Positions 49,535-61,400 of a DNA stretch of 64,000 nt are shown here, in pieces. The notes beneath the pieces are model-generated. The model had not been told where the DNA came from. It did not search any database and saw only the letters and a program-made list of their open reading frames with translations. Within the stretch, counting starts at the first letter, position 1, and every line of letters starts with the position of its first letter. This DNA comes from Phallusia mammillata (Eukaryota; Chordata; Ascidiacea; Phlebobranchia; Ascidiidae): assembly GCA_003260075.1 (NCBI GenBank), contig QLIY01000595.1, positions 1 to 64,000 on the forward strand. Direction: 5' to 3'. The position numbers were made by a program, and so were the translations under genes.

Positions 49535-51174
49535 TTTCTTGTACAAAAATCACCACACATAAGTCAAGTTAATGTTTTGAATAATCTTAAATAAAACAGC
49601 TAGTGCCCTTGTTTTGAACTCATACTAAAAAGTGTCACATTGTACAGTAACTCATAACATATTAACCTCGTGAAGTTATTGTCCCTTTCAACTAGTCAAC
49701 TATTTACGACCGTAATTCAAATATTCACGTTCTGTGTCATTGTATTCAGAGTTCTATCTGCGTTATTGTCTTTAACAATAAACAACCCTGTAAAATGAAA
49801 ACTAAACGTTTTACCACTACAAGTGTACACAGAAACAAATAAGTTTATACTAGGCGTTTTTGAAAGTTTGAGCTGAAAATACTAATTGCCGACATGACAA
49901 ACGGGCGACAAAATGAATAAAAACGTGATGAATTAATCATCACAAACCAAGCTGCGCTATTCATCACTTTATCTCTCGCAGTTACAGAAAGTAAAGTCAA
50001 CTTATCACAGTGCACAAAACAGAATGCCATCTGGTTTGTTTTTCAATAATCGTGCTCTTCAAGAGCTAAAGTTACAAATCAGCTAAAGCCGTGCCCACGG
50101 CGATTACAAATGGGCGAAAATTTTTAGCTGTCGTCGCGGATTTTCTCTCACGCAGAGAAAGGATGTCTTTAGTTCGTCGCCCAGCGTTAACATCTACGTG
50201 TTCTTCGTCGCGCAGGCCATGTGATTATATCCAAGCAGGCCAAATTGCCTTGCGTCAGCACTATCAGCGAAAGCATAGCTGACCAGCAACAACGCCACAA
50301 AGATCAGCAAACACCTTACAAAGGAAACTGTTTCAACCAAAGGAGCAATAAGGCTGAGTCATTCTAAAATACACATACTAGTTCAGAAATTCTACCAACA
50401 CAATAGTTTAAACAACCAAAACAAAAACTTCTGGTTGATTACAATTCTAAGTAAAACGACTGGTTTCAAGTACTGAAATGACACGGCAAATAATATACTG
50501 TCAGACCGATATTGCTTTCTATACAGACCCAACAATGTGCACAAATATGGTCACATCACAAAGGTATCACAAAGCGACGTTTGTCTGTGTTAAAACCGCC
50601 CCTCCCCGATGTTAAACATTGCTCTAATGATGCTACGCTCGGCCACAACACGAATACAGTAGCCAAACTTGTAATGTCGTATCAAACGACCAAATATCAA
50701 ACTTCACGGCAAAAATGTACGGCAAAATTGCATACGCTTCATTTTTGCCAATGCGTTAATGAATATTTACAACAGTCAAGCCCCGTGAAGTACCACGCCT
50801 GATCCAAAATAACTATTGTCCGGCGAAATGCCCGTCGACAGACTTTTTCGGTCGCCGCCAAAGTAAACTTTTCTGTGGTCGCGCTTGAGTGATTGTGAGT
50901 GAAGAGCGCAGCTTACCAGTAGTGGGCCACAACAACCCTCAGTAATTAACCATTTGTCCTGTTAACAATAAACTTATTTGACTGTACCAACACACGGTAA
51001 TTTGGCTTGTTAACAGGAATGGTAATTTGTTTTAATGTGAGATATTATCGCTTATCTAGATCTATATATTAATCGTTTATAGGAAATATGAAGCATATAT
51101 AGCTTATTATGTTTTAAAGAAATGACCCACATATCTTGGCATATAATGCTCCTCATTTTATATTACTTCTCGAA

Positions 51175-51653
51175 ACTCTGAAAAAATGTATATTAACCAA
51201 GAATTCATGTTGCGTATGCTAAGCATACTATGCTTACTTTATCTTTACTTAAAAGTGAAATGATTCACAAGCTGGAGTTCCACTGAGCGAAACGTGTTTT
51301 AACAACCGTTGTGGACGGTATGCGATATCCCATCTTTTACATTTTCGGTAATCATATGACGTCAAAGCCTTGGTATTGTTTGTTGATAATTGAGATTTGA
51401 GCGTGACCCCCCCCCCCACTCTGAAAAAATGTATATTAACCAAGAATTCATGTTGCGTATGCTAAACATACTATGCTTAGCCTACTTTATCTTTACTTAA
51501 AAGTGAAATGATTCACAAGCTGGAGTTCCACTGAGCGAAATGTGTTTTAACAACCGTTGTGGCCGGTATGCGATATCCCATCTTTTACATTTTCGGTAAT
51601 CATATAACGTCAAAGCCTTGGTATTGTTTGTTGATAATTGAGATTTGAGCGTG
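51175..51653 (+). repeat. Direct duplication across a C run
   Basis: About 232 bp at 51175-51406 recurs at 51418-51653 after 11 C (51407-51417). Differences include a 4-bp indel and several substitutions, at a level expected between divergent alleles. Confidence 0.85.
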
Positions 51654-51824
51654 AATGACTTTGGTTATATTCGTGACTGGAATGTTAGGGGGCAGCACAC
51701 ATTCATTAACTGACCGACCATGTATTGTCGCCTGTCGTGAAAATTTTTAAACTTGACGAAATTTCAAGGACTGTTTTTGAAAATCAAAAATCAAATTGAC
51801 GCTAATCGTAGGTCGCACTTAAAT

Positions 51825-52210
51825 AGGCCTACCATATTTCCATGCCCAAAAAGGAGGACACATTGTCAAAAAGAACATAAAAAACAATTTAAGGCCCCCT
51901 AAAAAATAAAAGCTTCAGAAATTAAATGATATACAATATAGTTTGGATAAAGTTTGGCGTTTATCACACCACAACATTAAAATAAGCTTGTATTTTTAAA
52001 AAGAAAAACCTGTATTCTTTAAAAAATATGCTGAAGATCTATATTTTGCTGTTTTGAATAGCACAATTGTCACATATGTATTTGATAAATCAGAAATTCC
52101 TTCAAAAGGAGGACATTTGGGCATTTTTTCTTGTTCTCGGAGGTCCTCTTGGTTTTTGTTAAAAAGGAGGACATGTCCTCCAAAAAGGGGACATATGGTA
52201 GGCCGGCCTA
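51825..52210. mobile_element. hAT-like MITE with 8-bp target duplication ACTTAAAT
   Basis: The element begins AGGCCTACCATAT and ends ATATGGTAGGCCGGCCTA, with further inverted matching inside (AAAAAGGAGGACA against TGTCCTCC). ACTTAAAT flanks it at 51817-51824 and 52211-52218. There is no coding capacity. The 8-bp duplication fits hAT, although the ends are not the usual CAG...CTG. Confidence 0.75.
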
Positions 52211-52491
52211 ACTTAAATCAAGGTTGTTCCCCACTGAAAATATAAAAACAGGAAAACTGTTCACGCTTCAGTGAATATTTGATGACGCATATTTTGGCTC
52301 GACTTTTGAAGCGCCAATCTTGAACTGGTAATGTATTGTTTTGAAAACTTAGCAAATGTGCTCGATAGGAATGTCATGCATTTTCGAAGTGTATTGTTTC
52401 ATTGTTTGTGTAGTATTTATTTTTCTGTCACTTTTATTGGCGGTACATAAAATGTATAACATTTTTTGCAGAAGAAACAACAGTAGGTGTA

Positions 52492-55400
52492 ATGTCTGAG
52501 TTTACAGCTGGAAAAGCAATTCCTGTTCGCGTTGCTTTGCGCACTCGCCCACTGCTTCCATATGAACTTAATGAAGGCGCAAAGGAATGCCTAACATTCG
52601 TGCAAGAAGCACAGCAGGTGATTTATTTGCTGCACTTTAACATTTTTGCTGTTATTTCAATGCTTAGTATTGTAATTTTGTTTTATTTTCAATAGTGTTC
52701 TTAATTACTGTTTGTCTTACATTTTTTTGGGTTACAAGTTCAGTTAATGGTAAAAATAACGGCCCAAATAGACGTAAAAAGCGACATGCTTTATTGTTCA
52801 AACGTTTCACTGATGATGGCATGAGCATTTGCCGAAACGGTTGAACAATAAAGCATGTCGCTTTTTACGTCTATTTGGGCCGTTATTTTTACCATTAAAC
52901 TTATGAACAGATCCGTATATAGTGTTCCAAAGTTCAGTTAAAGTAATGAAACATTTTTAAAAAAAATATTTTTTTTAACTTTTGATCTACAAGTGTCAAA
53001 ATATCAAATCTAGTAATAAACACAAAATTTAACTGCCTACATGGAAAGAAACAGTGAACGAATTTTTGACAGTAAAACAAATGACTTGAAATTTAGGTAT
53101 AGTTAGCAGCACTAAATTTACTGTAAGGTGCTTGTTTCAAAAATTCAAACCCCAGCTTCAAATGAGTGACATTAAAGTGTTGAATCAAGGAACTGTCGAT
53201 AGGCAGATGTTTTGCACATAGTTCTTGGCTTCAGTTCACTACTTTTAGGACACCATACTCAAATTTTACTGTCTTTTTCACATACTTCATAGTGCCGAAT
53301 AAGCACAATCTTTTGGGTTTTTTGTAGGTAGTTGTCAACAGAAACAGAGCATTTACCTTTGACTATGTATTTGACTCCACAATTAGTCAGGGAATAGTAT
53401 ACAAGACCAGTGTTGCCCCTTTGATTGATGGAATATTTAAAGGTATTGTTGAGTATTTGTTTATTTTTGTATGAAACCAATTGTTAATACTTATTTACTC
53501 AATACTTATTATAATGAACGTGATTTATTTAGGATTCAATGGGACGGTAATCGCGTATGGTCAAACTGGTAGTGGGAAAACTTACTCAATGGGATCTGCC
53601 CACTGTGTGTCACAGTCTGCTTCTGATGAAGGAGTTGGCGTTATTCCAAGGGTCATAAATGACCTATTTAATGGAATAGAAAGTCGTTCTAAGTTTAAAT
53701 TTTGTATCAAAGTTTCTTATGTTGAGGTAATTTTAAATAGATCACTGTGAATGTCTGTGGAATGGTGTCTTATTGTTTTGTGTTGTTTTTGTAATTAGAT
53801 TTACAAAGAAGAGTTAAAAGACCTTCTTGCACCAGAACAAAATCGTCAATCAAATTTGGCCATTCGAGAAAACCCTGATGGGTCAATCAGAATAGCAGGT
53901 TTGTTTCGCTTTTGCACGAACGAAAAAAGCCATCACATACATAATTAAATTATTTCTAGCTGATAACTCTATAAAGCAGTACTTATAAACTTTTTCTGTC
54001 ACAGAACTAAAAATACTTGCAATAGGGTTTAACTGTAATGTAAAGCATTTCGTTTTTTTTTTTTATCCACACAGAGAAATAACATGTCCAGAGAGATGTA
54101 AGGCAAAATGATACCACTTTCGAGCCCTATCCCCCCAAAGCAATGTAACTGCGAGAAATAGTCTTGAAATTAAAATAGCCTAAATTTCTTGGACAAATTG
54201 TTACTAATGATAATTGATAAAACAAACGTTTTTTTACTGTAACTCAATGTTTAATTTGTTTACAGGTCTAACAGAAGTAACAGTTTCCAGTCCATGTGAA
54301 ACTCTTGAGTTCATGGAACAAGGTAACTCCATCCGGTCAACTGGTTCCACTGCAATGAATGCAACATCATCTCGTTCCCATGCAATTTTTACAATCAGTT
54401 TAGAAGATTTGTAAGTATTAAAATTAAACAAAATAGTGGTTTTAAACTGATGATGTTTTAAGGACATCCTTGAGTGAAAAAAAATATTTTTTTAATGGAA
54501 TACTTATCATATTTGCATACTCTATCTTACTAGTCTATTTTAGTTTTATTTCACTTGTTATGCCATTTATATCTGAAGTACAGCAGTAAGTTTGAGATTT
54601 AACACCACTTATTGAATTGCATTTAAACTGTTGCAACTTAATTATGGGTCCCCTTCCCTGAAGGGGACACATATTGATTTTACTCGAATTTGTTTTTTTT
54701 CTCTGTTTTTCTTTGTTTGTTTTCTTCCCAAAGTTTGTCCAACTCATTTTTCCATCAAATGTTTGATGGACTTGGATGAAATTTACACAGATGGTAGATG
54801 TGCATACCACTTTGGTTTTGTTGATCCCAGTATAATCCCAGTATTTNTAGGCGCCGAGTGGGCAGTGACGGGGTGGCGCCGCCACCTTGGATTTGTAAAG
54901 CACGGTGGCGGCCACCGTGGATATTTTGATTTGTTTGTAGCGGTATCGTACGAAACATTGCAAATTCAGGGAGCATTTTGGCTTTTAAACAAGCGTACTG
55001 CCGAAACTGCAACCTGTTTTGGTTAGTGTCTCGTTTATGACGTCAAACACACAATTGTTGGCATTGAATGTATGGCCATTATTGTGTACAATCCTATTGT
55101 ACTGTAATAAATAGTTATTTTGGTGATACGAGAGCAACAACTTGACGAAACGTTGCTGAACCAAAAATAACGTTAAAGCAAAGTGTTTCAAATGAATATT
55201 ATTTCAAAATTTTTTGATGAACGTTGCATTCCATTTTCTAATTGGAGCTCGTGTGGTTGTACGCATTGGTGACGTCACTTTATGTGACGCCATAATTTAC
55301 GTCCGCCACCTTGCATTTTTGTAAAACTCGACGCCTATGAGTGTCAGAATTGGCTGAAATTTGGAGTATGCCATTTATAGGTGTCGATGCCTGATCCAAA

Positions 55401-58400
55401 ATAACTATTGTCGGGCGAAATGCCCGTCGTCAGACTTTTTCGAATTGGCTATTGGCTAAAATTTGGGTAGCATGTGGACTATGGTTGTCTCTTGAAATGC
55501 ACTATTTTTAACTTTACATGTGTGGTGACCCATGAGGGGGGGGGGCATTTTTTAATTGGAGCTCGTGTGGTTGTACGCATTGGTGACGTCACTTTATGTG
55601 ACGCCATAATTTACGTCCGCCACCTTGCATTTTTGTAAAACTCGACGCCTATGAGTGTCAGAATTGGCTGAAATTTGGAGTATGCCATTTATAGGTGTCG
55701 ATGCCTGATCCAAAATAACTATTGTCGGGCGAAATGCCCGTCGACAGACTTTTTCGAATTGGCTATTGGCTAAAATTTGGGTAGCATGTGGACTATGGTT
55801 GTCTCTTGAAATGCACTATTTTTAACTTTACATGTGTGGTGACCCATGAGTTTCTGCCTGCAGAAACAACTAAGGTTGTAAAAGACGATGGCTAATATGG
55901 GACCCAATACAAAATAAGCATAGGAAATATATTTATGTTTTAAAACAGGTTATAGTGTAAATGCAACGACAAAATGTGCTGAGCCACCCTTCTAGTTAAA
56001 ATAGCTTCCTTTTTTCGTCCTAATCCTTTGATATTTATTGTTTATTTGTTGCATCTTGCAGAGATGAATACACATGTTCAAAGTTTCACTTGGTGGACTT
56101 GGCCGGTTCAGAAAGACAAAAACGCACCAAAGCCCAGGGTGAGCGCCTACAGGAGGGAATCAAGATAAACGCTGGTCTTCTGGCTTTGGGCAATGTCATA
56201 AGTGCCTTGGGTGAAAGGCGAAATGCTGATCAACACATTCCATACAGGGATTCCAAACTAACGCGTATTCTTCAAGGTGAATGTCTTATTTTTTTATTAG
56301 TTAGCCAAAGTCTATATCGGAAAGAAAATGTAAGTATATATTTGCATCACAACGTGAAGCTCGTATGTGAGATGCAACTCATGCGAGAAGGTATGTTGAT
56401 AAACAGGGTCTTGAGTTCGATTGCAGATTTACTGATACTGACTTATTCTACACGAGTTTGCCGATTCCGTCTTTACCCTAAAGAAAAGTTTTTTGTTACC
56501 CTCGCACATTTTAGTGAGAACATTTGAATCACAACGTAAACTTAGTTTGCTTGAGGTAGATTAACATGTACGGCACCAAAAGAGTAACTTAAGTCACCTC
56601 CAATAATACGAAACAATGGTGCCTTCGGAATTGAAAAAAAAATACTTATTTCATTGTTATCGTTGAATAGACGACAATCTGTGTGAACCTTACTAACTCC
56701 TTCACTATACTATCGACAGCCCATAAAAAGAATGAAAATTATAAGTCGGGTCGGGCTTTTCGAGTAAGGTTCGGACAAGAATTGAAATAAAAAAGGCTTG
56801 ATTCGGGCCTGAATTTAGACTTGGCATTTTTTCACCAACTTTCGGGACTGTTTCAGGCTTTGATTATAAAAACGTACGTTTCCAGGTTGTACTTCGGATT
56901 CTGACCGGGTTAGGGCCCCAATTTTAGCCCCGCCTGCAACTTTTTGCCGACAATCTGTATCATAAGTATTTGCATGTTGTATTTTTCTCACAGATTCCCT
57001 CGGTGGTAACAGCCTGACAGTTATGATCGCTTGTGTGAGTCCTGCCGACTGCAATGTGGAAGAAACTATCAACACACTTCGTTATGCTGACCGAGCGCGA
57101 AAGATTAAGAACAAACCAATGGTGAATCGCGACCCGCAAACCGCTGAACTGGTGTCGCTTCGCAAAGAGGTGAGATTCCTCATTTATAAAATATAGACCG
57201 AAAGGCCTTTGTCGTTGTGGTAAAATTAAAGGCATCTGATAACACTAACAGTTGTTATCGCTGGTAAAGTTTACCTGATAAAATTTATAAACAGATTCTT
57301 GCTGTTTTACACCATATTGCGATACAATTTTATTGAGTCCGTGGATACCTATAATACCGAGTCAAAAATAGTCCGATACTCAAAGTAGTTGAGAAACACT
57401 GCTTTGAAATATTGTTGACACTTGTGCGGATACCTTAAAAATCAGTATCAGTGACTAGTTGTTAAAACGTTAGTATTAAGAAACAAGTACCTAAGACAAC
57501 CCTTACTTCATTATTATTTTTTTACTTTGTTTATCGTGCACTATGTAATACGCGCATTTAGTGTTATTTGCCCCGATGAACCTGTACCTGTACAAAAATG
57601 CAATTGCCAGAAGAGCTCTGTAAGGTTAAAGTTCACTTGATGTTTTTGTTTTCAGGTACAACAACTTCGACTTAAACTTCTTCAAAGTGGTGCCAGCACA
57701 ACATTCAGTGAAACAAGCACACCGCGGGAGTCGTTTGCTGATCGAGAGAAACTCAACAGTCTGGAGGAAGAGAATCGCCAGCTCGTATCAGAGATGCAAA
57801 AACTTGTGGACAGTAACACGGAGATGTGTGAGAAGGTAAATGTGGAAGAGTGAGAAAAGTATACCAGATCGAGCTTTTACATGAGTCCTGGACCCGAATG
57901 GCCCATTGTTTTGTTCTGAAGGCCTAAAAATGAAAAAAGCTTAAATTCAAATCACACCTCCACCTTTTTCATCGGTTTTACTCACACAAAAAAACTGAAA
58001 TCACATGTATTTATGTATATAAATTCCTATTTAAAAACTAAATTCCTATTTAAAAACATAGCTTTTGATTTGATCTTAAATTTAGGACTTCTGAACAGCT
58101 TAGATCAAGTTTACAGTCATTGCTATATACGTAGGCCATTACTACGGACCTGGTATGCGAAGAGCTTCAGGGCAAATTGGTTGAGCTGCGTACGGAAGCC
58201 GAAAAGGTGGCGAACGATCCACACGACTTATCTCTTGCCGAGGAGGCGATCTCAGAAGAGGAACAACGTGAATGCATCCACAACCTTCGCAACCTGCATA
58301 AGAAATTGCTTGATGTTCAGGTTTGGTGTTGTCAATCTGTGTGTTATACAAAAAAATAGGCATTAAAAAGTGTAAAAAAGTTTACATGGCGTGTTATACC

Positions 58401-61400
58401 TTTTCTGACAAGTGCAGTCATGTTTCATCAGGTCAATGGCAACGAAGACTCCCCGGGAAATATTATCACCAACTTGACCACTGTTTTACATGCGACAAGG
58501 CGCGATTCTGAAGAGGGAGCCAGTGCCAACAGTAAGTAATATCATAGAATTTCTGAACGCTTCGCACGCCACTTCAGAGTTGAAATCGATCGCGCTCTTC
58601 AGGCCTTACTCGTGCTTGAGCATGGCTGGCTTGATTCGGATCTGAATTCACACCTGGCCATTTGTGCTGTAATTTTACCGACTTTCCGGCCTAATTTTGA
58701 CTATGCTGTTTATAATGAAAGGTGGTTCAGGTCGGATTTCGAACTTGCACATCCAAGTTCAGGCCGGTTAGCGCCCAATTTTAAACCAGGATATACCTTG
58801 TGCCACTTATCGTGTCAAAGAAAAAAAATGCACATTACATGTACCAGCATATCGTAAAACGTGCCAGCAAAAAGTAAAAAAAAAAACTTAAGTGCTTAAC
58901 ATGCCTCTTGCAGATTCAATGGCAGATGAGACCGGGGGGGGGGGGAAAAAAAATGCACATTACATGTACCAGCATATTGTAAAACGTGCCAGCAAAAAGG
59001 AGTAAAAAATTAAGTGCTTAACATGCCTCTTGCAGATTCAATGGCAGATGAGACCGGAATGGACACAAGTCTGAAAGCAGAACACATCCTTCGGACTGCT
59101 AAGTTGTCCAACCAGCTACAGGAGTTAAGTAAAGCACTCGCTATGAAGGTATACCAGATTTGACCGCCAGTTTAAACTATAGTCATACCCGATTCGCCTT
59201 AATTGGGCTCGGACCAAAATCAAAATCAAATGTTCTGCGATTATAAATTAGCCGAGAAAGACGCATTTTGTGCGCTAAATAGATACTTTGTCTCAGCAAG
59301 GCATTTAGAAATAAGGCTAGGCCTTTATTTTGGTGTTACAAAAGGTTGTTTTTGTGTGTAAAAGATTTGGTTTCGGCCGAATCAAAACAGGGGGGGGGGT
59401 AATGTTCTGCGATTATAAATTAGCCGAGAAATACGCATTTTGTGCGCTAAATAGATACTTTGTCTCAGCAATGGCATTTAGAAATAAGGCTAGGCCTTTA
59501 TTTTGGTGTTACAGAAGGTTGTTTTTGTGTGTAAAAGATTTGGTTTCGGCCGAATCAAAACAAACTTTTTGGCTAAAGTTAAATCTTTGTCAAAATCGCT
59601 GGTTCAACCAAACGAATTCGAAACAAATTTTGGTTTGCTGTTCGACAGGAGGAGCTGGCGAAACGAATGTGTGCAGGTGGTGAAGACATGGGAGTGTTGA
59701 AGTCGCAATACGAAGATAAACTTTTGAAACTGGACAAACAGATCGACAGTTTGCAGAAGGAAAAGGACGCGCTTGCTACCGCTCTTGAAGTCGCGGTAAA
59801 AAACAACGAGAATCGAACGTGAGTAGAATAAAGAATCTATTGGCCTGTATCACTTAACTATAGTTTCACTTTCATCTTACACTTAGCTGACAAGTGTAAA
59901 AAAATACAAAGCAATGTTAAAAAAGTGTAGCTCAGTTGGTACAGCGTTAGGCCTGGAAAGGCTTGTGTCATGGGTTCGAACCTCACTGAAGGCTAGATTT
60001 TTCTTGCCTTGCCATATGGGAATGCTTAGTGGTCTGCTGGGCCTGACACACAACGATTTCGAAATAAGTGTACCATGATCGCTGGTCAGCACGAATGCGT
60101 CAAGGCTGATCCCAGATATGAATTTATGTTTAACTTAACAAATACATGTTATGTTTTATTAATTTGTGACATTGCGTTTCCGTGCAGAATTAGCGAACAA
60201 CGAAGACGGCGATTGCTTGAGCTCGAGACGCAAATCAAGGAATTGAAACGGGAGAAGAAAGAGAAGGAAAAAGTTTCCAAGTTGAAAGCACAAGGCGACC
60301 AGAAAATCACAAAACTCAACGGGTAAGCAAAATCTGTAAAAACTACTTGGGTTTTGGAACCCGCAAAAACAAATTAGTTTTGCCTTGAACTTGTCTTTTT
60401 GTTTTACAGCGAGATCCAAGCGATCAAAAGTAGCAGAGTAAAACTGATGCGACAGATAAAAGGGGGGGGGGGGGGGGGGGGGGGGGTGCTAACATTTCTA
60501 ATGTTAAAAATGGGACAGCCAAAAACCTTGTTCATAAACGTACATTGCATTTTTTTAATTCGCGCGCTGGCCATATACGTAAAATGTTAAAGTTTTTTAG
60601 ATTGCCATGATGTTTTGGAACCCGCAAAAACAAATTAGTTTTGCCTTGAACTTGTCTACATGTTTTACAGCGAGATCCAAGCGATTAAAAGCAGCAGAGT
60701 GAAACTAATGCGACAGATAAAAGAGGAAAATCAAAAGTTTCTTGCAATGAAAAAAGAGAAGGAGCGGGAAGTGAAACAACTCAAGGAGAAGGTGATTACC
60801 ATCTTTGTGAATTTCACGTAAAGCTGTCTCATTTTTGTGTTGCACAACTGCACAGTAAATTAAGGTCAACAGTATAAGCTTTTGCACCGGCATGACCAGT
60901 GTTTTTTTTAAAGTGTTTTTTCGGTCCCCCAAATTTCTCCAGCGGTTTCCCAAAATGGCTATTTAAGCAAATATGGCTATTTTTTGGTATTTAAATGAAA
61001 CACTTGCGGTCTCTTAAAACTACTTAGCGGTCACCCAAACCAAACCTTAAAAAAAAACCTGGGCATGACCATCATTCAACAGTAGGGTTTGCGTAATAGT
61101 CAAGTTATTTTATTTCATTAAGACTCTACAAGTCTGGTTGAACATTGTTGCACCGTTTAATCACGCTCGACTCGTGTTTTTAGCAAAGGTTTACCAATGG
61201 TAATCGTTGACCAAGAGAATACAACTTTTCTATGCTGCATGTGCTGTAGTGTGAAAAATCATTTATTGATACATGGCTGCCAGTATACAGGGTTTTATAT
61301 GCATGTGGACAGGGGCATAGATTTGTGTTGTGCATACTTGTTGAAGTTTTAGGCATGTTTTGAAAGAATGACTATTAGTATTGACCATCTATGATAATAT

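Larger units (their letters stand above)
49535..52491. promoter_or_regulatory. Head-to-head region between INF2 and KIF4
   Basis: This 3.0-kb gap lies between divergent start codons. It must contain both promoters. It also holds a 54-bp piece shared with the KIF4 intron repeat (50797-50850), a duplication across a C run (51175-51653) and a hAT-like MITE (51825-52210). A splice acceptor (ttttttgcag) sits 20 bases before the KIF4 ATG, so KIF4 has either an untranslated first exon or a spliced leader. No additional gene is supported. Confidence 0.45.

Noticed and set aside
52472-52491. Spliced-leader trans-splice site before the KIF4 start codon
   Set aside because: The acceptor is real-looking, but an ordinary untranslated first exon explains it equally well and no leader sequence is visible.
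54631-55026. 131-codon plus-strand frame containing two X residues
   Set aside because: It lies inside the repeat element in KIF4 intron 5, crosses an N, and has no protein homology.
57300-57405. Possible hAT right end (GTTGAGAAACACTGC) in KIF4 intron 7
   Set aside because: No matching left end or target duplication was found, so the similarity may be chance.
59925-59996. Functional tRNA gene
   Set aside because: The anticodon loop has six bases and the stems mispair; only the promoter boxes are well kept.
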